NCBI RefSeq assembly: GCF_010731715.1
Contig: NZ_AP022587.1
Coordinates: 3,782,001-3,846,000, forward strand
Length of the DNA: 64,000 nt
Direction of reading: 5' to 3'
Source: Mycobacterium stomatepiae
GTDB taxonomy: Bacteria; Actinomycetota; Actinomycetes; Mycobacteriales; Mycobacteriaceae
Shown: piece by piece, positions 63,844 through 64,000 of the stretch
How the letters are laid out: the number at the start of each line of letters is the position of its first letter
Numbering within the stretch: the first letter of the stretch is position 1
The notes under the pieces: generated by a model
The model's database searches: none
The model's input: only the letters and a program-made list of their open reading frames with translations
Told to the model about the DNA's origin: nothing
Made by a program: the position numbers and the translations under genes

Positions 63844-64000
63844 ATGCCAACCGATCTCACTCAGGCGAATACGCCAAGGCGACGCAGCGAGAAGTCGCGG
63901 ACGGCGATCGTCACCGCCACTCGTGAGCTACTGCTGGAGCGTGGGTTCGACGGGTTGACGATCGAGGCGGTCGCCGCACGCGCCGGCGTGGGAAAGCAGA
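63844..64000 (+). CDS. TetR family transcriptional regulator, partial (cut by window end)
   Basis: The first 52 codons of a TetR gene: [18 protein letters not shown], then [31 protein letters not shown], which is the start of the helix-turn-helix. The rest is outside the window. It is divergent from the fadE operon and near the palindrome at 63723, so it probably controls fadE, thiolase, DUF35 and the distant fadD. Confidence 0.85.
   Translation, partial: MPTDLTQANTPRRRSEKSRTAIVTATRELLLERGFDGLTIEAVAARAGVGKQ

Overview
This 64 kb window is chromosomal DNA from a high-GC actinobacterium, almost certainly a Mycobacterium. The opening genes match the zinc-independent ribosomal protein operon of M. 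tuberculosis (rpmB2-rpmG2-rpsN2-rpsR2). A decayed copy of mtn/Rv0091 is close to the tuberculosis protein along its whole length. The abundance of FadD/FadE/Ltp-type lipid genes, TetR regulators, short-chain dehydrogenases and Baeyer-Villiger monooxygenases fits the genus. I cannot name the species.

Layout. 1-959: zinc-independent ribosomal proteins. 956-4342 (minus): a LuxC-like reductase, a LuxE-like adenylating enzyme and an SDR, together a probable carboxylate-to-aldehyde cassette. 4542-14861: a decarboxylase-like amidohydrolase, MpaB-family oxygenase, TetR, a hydrolase/adenylate cyclase fusion, a methyltransferase, SDRs, SRPBCC, a CGNR regulator, mtn remnant, thioesterase and a DUF2127 protein. 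14912-20390: MmgE/PrpD, LysR, CMD, IclR, SnoaL-like and SDR genes. 20749-27900: a Na+/Ca2+-type exchanger, an SDR, a sulfate-binding protein paired with a SulP transporter, DUF2252 and an alcohol dehydrogenase remnant. 27842-33274: a TetR and two Baeyer-Villiger monooxygenases in one operon, then a TRIC-type channel gene with a second, paralogous TetR. 33215-36956: RclC-like protein, TetR, PPOX, SRPBCC and a membrane protein. 37023-45385: a copper P-type ATPase with copper-sensor-like operators, an esterase, a CE4 deacetylase, an HD protein, MarR, an LpqC-like lipoprotein and TetR.

45454-64000 is the most coherent accessory region: a CoA-dependent catabolic cluster. It holds an alpha/beta hydrolase, SDR, FadD ligase, PadR, two thiolase-fold proteins each paired with a DUF35 protein, a double-domain class III CoA transferase, a metal-dependent amidohydrolase, LacI, a sulfotransferase and a two-domain FadE, ending in a TetR. 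Near-identical operator-like sequences lie before fadD (47.2 kb) and between fadE and the terminal TetR (63.7 kb), which suggests one regulon. Both thiolases lack the N-terminal nucleophilic cysteine and have DUF35 partners, so retro-aldol chemistry of the Ltp2 type is the better guess than ordinary thiolysis.

A striking feature is the number of broken genes. I count nine genes with a frameshift (one of them also has an in-frame TAG), one further gene with a TAG alone, one probable stop-loss extension and one 5'-truncated gene. In eight of the nine frameshifts a single added base restores a full-length family member. This is either real pseudogene formation or consensus error in the assembly; the sequence alone cannot fully decide.
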